A DNA stretch of 64,000 nucleotides, taken from JAWLBM01 sp041687675 (GTDB lineage: Bacteria; Pseudomonadota; Alphaproteobacteria; Rhizobiales; Pleomorphomonadaceae). The translations under genes and the position numbers were made by a program. Of the stretch, positions 60,886 to 64,000 are shown piece by piece. Under the pieces are notes generated by a model. It had not been told where the DNA came from, ran no database searches, and saw only the letters and a program-made list of their open reading frames with translations. The stretch covers positions 62,001 to 126,000 of the forward strand of contig JAWLBM010000001.1 in NCBI GenBank assembly GCA_041687675.1, written 5' to 3'. How positions within the stretch are numbered: position 1 is the stretch's first letter; each line of letters starts with the position of its first letter.

Positions 60886-62463
60886 TCACGTCGCCGCGGG
60901 AGGGCGGCGGCGGTCGAAGATCATGCGGCGGTAGCGCTTCACGTCGATGGCGCCGGTCAGCACCGCCGCGGCCGCGTAGACGGCGGCGCCGCCGGCGCAG
61001 AGGGCGAGGAGGGCGAGGCCGGCGACGAGGTCGGAAGGATCGCGCAGCCAGGGCTCGAGGAGACTGGCGCCGAGGACCAGCGCGGCGCCCATCAGGAGGC
61101 TCGCCAGCGCCAGCAGCGGCACGCGCCTGGCCAGCAGCCGGTCGCTCGCCGCATGGCCGCGGCGGGCGAGAACCACCCACAGCATCACCGCGTTGACGAG
61201 CGCGGCGAGGGCGGTCGCCGCGGCGATGCCGACATGGCCGAAGGCCGGGAACAGCGCCAGCGACCCGCCGACGTTCACCGCCACCGAGATGCCGCCCTGG
61301 ATCGTCGGCGTGCGGGTGTCCTCGCGGGCGAAATAGGCGGGCTGAAGCACCTTGATCGCCACGAAGGCGGGAAGGCCGACGGCGAAGGCGGCGAGCGCGA
61401 GGCCCGTCGCCTCGGTGTCGGCCGCGGTGAAGGCGCCGCGCTCGAACAGGATCCGCACGATGGTGAAGGGGATCGCCAGCAGCGCCACCGCCGCCGGCAG
61501 GGTCAGCGCCATGGCGAACTCGAAGGCGCGGTTCTGGGTGTGGATCGCCGTCTCCGGCTCGCCGGAGCGGACCATGCGGGTGATGTCGGGCAGGAGCACC
61601 ACGCCGATGGCGACGCCGACGACCCCAAGCGGCAGCTGGTAGAGCCGGTCGGCGTAGTAGAGCCAGCTCGCCGCGCCCGCCTGCAGCGAGGCGATGATCG
61701 TGCCGATCACGATGTTGATCTGGGTGATGCCCCCGGAGAGGACGCCGGGGATCCCGAGCACCACCAGCCGGCGCACCGCCGGCGTGATCCGCGGCCGGCG
61801 GAGCGAGAGCGGGAAGCCGGTCCACCACAGCGACCCGGCGACCGCGAAAAGTTGCAGCACGCCCGCGGCCAGCACGCCCCAGGCGAGTGCGTTCGCCGCC
61901 GCCGGCGTCCCCGCCCAGCCGAGCCACCAGATCAGCCCCAGCACGCCCACGAGGATCACGTTGAGCAGCGCCGGCGCGAAGGCGGCCACGGCGAAGCGGC
62001 CGAAGGACTGCAGCATCCCCGCCGCCATCGCCGTCAGGGCCATGCAGGCGAGGTAGGGGAACATGATCCGCGTCAGCGTCTCGGTGTGGGCGAACTTCGC
62101 CGGGTCCTCGGCGAAGCCCGGCGCCAGCGCCCACACCAGCAGCGGCGCCGCGATCTCGGCAAGCGCGGTGACGATCACCAGCGCGAGCAGGAAGACCGAC
62201 AGGATCTCCTCGGCGAAGGCGCGCGCGCGTCCCTCGCCTCCCTCCGCGAGCGCCCGGCCGAACAGCGGCACGAAGGCGGCCGAGAAGGCGCCCTCGGCAA
62301 ACAGCCGCCTGAACAGGTTGGGCAGGCGGAAGGCGACGATGAAGGCGTCGGCGATCGGGCCGCTGCCGAGCATGCCGGCCATCAGCACGTCGCGCACGAA
62401 GCCGAGCACGCGCGAGACCATGGTGGCCGAACCGACGGTGGCGAAGTTCCGCAGCAGGCTCAT
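60886..62463 (-). CDS. murJ: Lipid II flippase MurJ
   Basis: MurJ moves the peptidoglycan precursor lipid II across the inner membrane. The 525-residue MOP-superfamily protein begins LLRNFATVGSATMVSRVLGFVRDVLMAG and continues with FRLPNLFRRLFAEGAFSAAFVP-like sequence, both diagnostic. About fourteen membrane segments follow. It lies downstream of glnD in the same direction (64-base gap), the usual alphaproteobacterial order. Confidence 0.95.
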   Translation of the reverse strand: MSLLRNFATVGSATMVSRVLGFVRDVLMAGMLGSGPIADAFIVAFRLPNLFRRLFAEGAFSAAFVPLFGRALAEGGEGRARAFAEEILSVFLLALVIVTALAEIAAPLLVWALAPGFAEDPAKFAHTETLTRIMFPYLACMALTAMAAGMLQSFGRFAVAAFAPALLNVILVGVLGLIWWLGWAGTPAAANALAWGVLAAGVLQLFAVAGSLWWTGFPLSLRRPRITPAVRRLVVLGIPGVLSGGITQINIVIGTIIASLQAGAASWLYYADRLYQLPLGVVGVAIGVVLLPDITRMVRSGEPETAIHTQNRAFEFAMALTLPAAVALLAIPFTIVRILFERGAFTAADTEATGLALAAFAVGLPAFVAIKVLQPAYFAREDTRTPTIQGGISVAVNVGGSLALFPAFGHVGIAAATALAALVNAVMLWVVLARRGHAASDRLLARRVPLLALASLLMGAALVLGASLLEPWLRDPSDLVAGLALLALCAGGAAVYAAAAVLTGAIDVKRYRRMIFDRRRPPAAT

Positions 62464-62527
62464 CGACCGGGTCCGCGCCCGCAGGCGTCGACGGCGCGGG
62501 CGTCGGCCCGCGGATGGCTCATTCGCA

Positions 62528-64000
62528 TCATCCCGCCTTGCGCGCCGGCTGCCGCTCGGCCCCGGCCTCGTCGACGGCCTGCAGCAGGCGGCGCCGGATC
62601 GTGGACTGGCGGCTCGAGGAGGAGATCTTCTGCTTGGTGAGGTCGGTCACGTAGAAGACGTCCACCGCCCGCTCGCCGAAGGTGGCCACATGGGCCGAGG
62701 CGATGTTCAGGTTGAGCGAGGAGATCGCCTTGGTGAGCTCGTAGAGGAGGCCCGGCCGGTCCAGCGCCGAGACCTCGACCACCGTGAAGTTCTCCGACAG
62801 CGAGTTGTCGATGTTGACCTCGGTCGGGAGGCGGAACGCCTTCGGCGTGCGTCGCCCGGCCACCTTGCGGGCGACAATCTCCGGCATCCGCTCGCGGCCC
62901 TCCAGCGTCGCCTCGATGAGGCCGGCGATGCGGGCGGCGCGGCGCTTCTCGTCCTCGTCCTCGGAGAACTCGCGCGAGACCACGATGGTGTCGAGGGCGA
63001 GGCCGTCGGTGGTGGTGAAGATCTGCGCGTCGACGATGTTCGCCCCCGCCGCGGTGCAGGCGCCGGCGAGCGTGGCCAGCAGGCGCGGATGGTCGGGCGC
63101 CACCACGGTGACCTGAGTCACGCCCTCGAATGTCTTGGTCTGGAAGGAGGTGGCAAGGCGCCGGCCGGCCTTGTCGGCACGGCGCAGCAGGTCGGCGTGG
63201 GCGACCTTGTCCGGAAGATCGACCCGCAGCCAGTAGGGCGGGTAGTGCCGCTCGAGGTAGCGCCGCCGTTCCGCCTCGGGCCAGTGGCCGAGCTGGGCGG
63301 CGAGTTCCGCCTTGGCCTCCTCGACGCGCTGGCGGCCGGAGACCTGCGAGTGGCCGCCGAGCAGGAAGGGCTCCGTCTCGTAGTAGAGCGTCCGCAGGAG
63401 CTGGCCCTTCCAGCCGTTCCACACCGTCGGGCCGACCGCGCGGATGTCGGCGACCGTGAGGATCAGCAGCAGCTTCATCCGCTCGAGCGTCTGTACCACC
63501 GCGGCGAAGTCGCGGATGGTCTTGCGGTCGGCGAGGTCGCGCGACTGGGCGATGATCGACATGGTGAGGTGGTGCTCCACCAGCCAGGCGGCGAGTTCGG
63601 TGTCGGCCGGCGAGAAGCCGAAGCGCGGGCCGAGCCGGCGGGCGATCCGGGCGCCCTCGGCCGAGTGGTCGACCGGCCGGCCCTTGGCGATGTCGTGCAG
63701 GAACAGCGCGAAGTAGAGCACCTGGCGGTGCTGCATCGACTTCATCAGCTGCACCGACAGCGGGTTCTTGTCCTGCGCGTCGCCGCGCTCGATGGACGCC
63801 AGCATGCCGATCGCGCGGATGGTGTGCTCGTCCACCGTGTAGTGGTGGTACATGTTGAACTGCATCATCGCGACGATCTTGCCGAAGTCGGGGATGAAGC
63901 GGCCGAGCACGCCGGTCTCGTTCATCGAGCGGAGCACGGTCTCCCCGTGGTTCTTCGACGTCAGGATCTCGAGGAACAGCCGGTTGGCCTCCTCGTTCTC
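62528..64000 (-). CDS. glnD: [Protein-PII] uridylyltransferase GlnD (N-terminal part beyond window)
   Basis: This is the C-terminal 490 residues of GlnD, open to the window edge. GlnD adds and removes UMP from PII in response to glutamine. Visible are the HD hydrolase domain (MYHHYTVDEHTIRAIGML, FLHDIAKGRPVDHS, LVEHHLTMS) and a linker. Two ACT domains follow: VTVVAPDHPRLLATLAGACT and VSALDRPGLLYELTKAISSL. The nucleotidyltransferase domain is outside. The C-terminal tail is RKAG. Confidence 0.96.
   Translation of the reverse strand, partial: ENEEANRLFLEILTSKNHGETVLRSMNETGVLGRFIPDFGKIVAMMQFNMYHHYTVDEHTIRAIGMLASIERGDAQDKNPLSVQLMKSMQHRQVLYFALFLHDIAKGRPVDHSAEGARIARRLGPRFGFSPADTELAAWLVEHHLTMSIIAQSRDLADRKTIRDFAAVVQTLERMKLLLILTVADIRAVGPTVWNGWKGQLLRTLYYETEPFLLGGHSQVSGRQRVEEAKAELAAQLGHWPEAERRRYLERHYPPYWLRVDLPDKVAHADLLRRADKAGRRLATSFQTKTFEGVTQVTVVAPDHPRLLATLAGACTAAGANIVDAQIFTTTDGLALDTIVVSREFSEDEDEKRRAARIAGLIEATLEGRERMPEIVARKVAGRRTPKAFRLPTEVNIDNSLSENFTVVEVSALDRPGLLYELTKAISSLNLNIASAHVATFGERAVDVFYVTDLTKQKISSSSRQSTIRRRLLQAVDEAGAERQPARKAG

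Overview
The window is a very GC-rich, densely packed chromosomal segment. Content and gene neighbourhoods point to an alphaproteobacterium, most likely Hyphomicrobiales/Rhizobiales. The evidence is an Omp19-type lipoprotein, the long alphaproteobacterial dCTP deaminase, an HslV with an N-terminal extension, an Omp19-ZapE neighbourhood, and a glnD-murJ-(insert)-trpS order. Genus cannot be fixed from the sequence. There is one tRNA, no rRNA, and no transposase, prophage or CRISPR array. Almost all long overlapping reading frames on the opposite strand are shadows caused by base composition.

Layout. 1-5.1 kb: end of a sugar-type ABC ATPase, then dhaL, dhaM, HPr, enzyme I, a helix-turn-helix protein and dhaK. 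Together these form a complete PEP-dependent dihydroxyacetone kinase phosphorelay in one operon. 5.1-8.3 kb: an exported EF-hand protein divergent from an OmpR-type two-component pair. 8.4-11.8 kb: an agmatinase-like ureohydrolase, then DUF1045-phnM-phnN. 11.7-14.8 kb: a polar amino-acid type binding protein, a family 2 glycosyltransferase and tRNA-Gly(CCC). 14.8-21.5 kb: dCTP deaminase, a ligase-associated exonuclease with its ATP-dependent DNA ligase, a DUF2189 membrane protein, a zinc alcohol dehydrogenase and a DUF892 protein.

21.6-43 kb is the main accessory block. It holds two paralogous phytoene-desaturase-like flavoproteins around a cyclase-family hydrolase, with a MarR regulator. Next comes a beta-oxidation-like operon (SDR, MarR, enoyl-CoA hydratase, acyl-CoA dehydrogenase, bifunctional hydratase/dehydrogenase) with a divergent thioesterase. 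An exported VOC protein, a complete Opp-type ABC importer and an indolepyruvate:ferredoxin oxidoreductase pair complete it. Read together, this looks like uptake and CoA-linked breakdown of an aromatic or aryl-keto acid. The substrate is unknown, and no CoA ligase or ring oxygenase is present in the window.

43-64 kb is mostly housekeeping: SH3 protein, D-2-hydroxyacid dehydrogenase, MoeB/ThiF, a 25-bp perfect inverted repeat, hslVU, an epimerase, FMN reductase, msrA, Omp19-like lipoprotein, zapE, a LysE exporter, manC and phosphomannomutase, hemerythrin, a BenE transporter, trpS, murJ and glnD (cut by the window end). A two-gene, lower-GC insertion (DUF2188 plus an unrecognised protein resembling nucleoside-deoxyribosyltransferase/TIR-like folds) sits between trpS and murJ and is a good candidate for an undescribed module.
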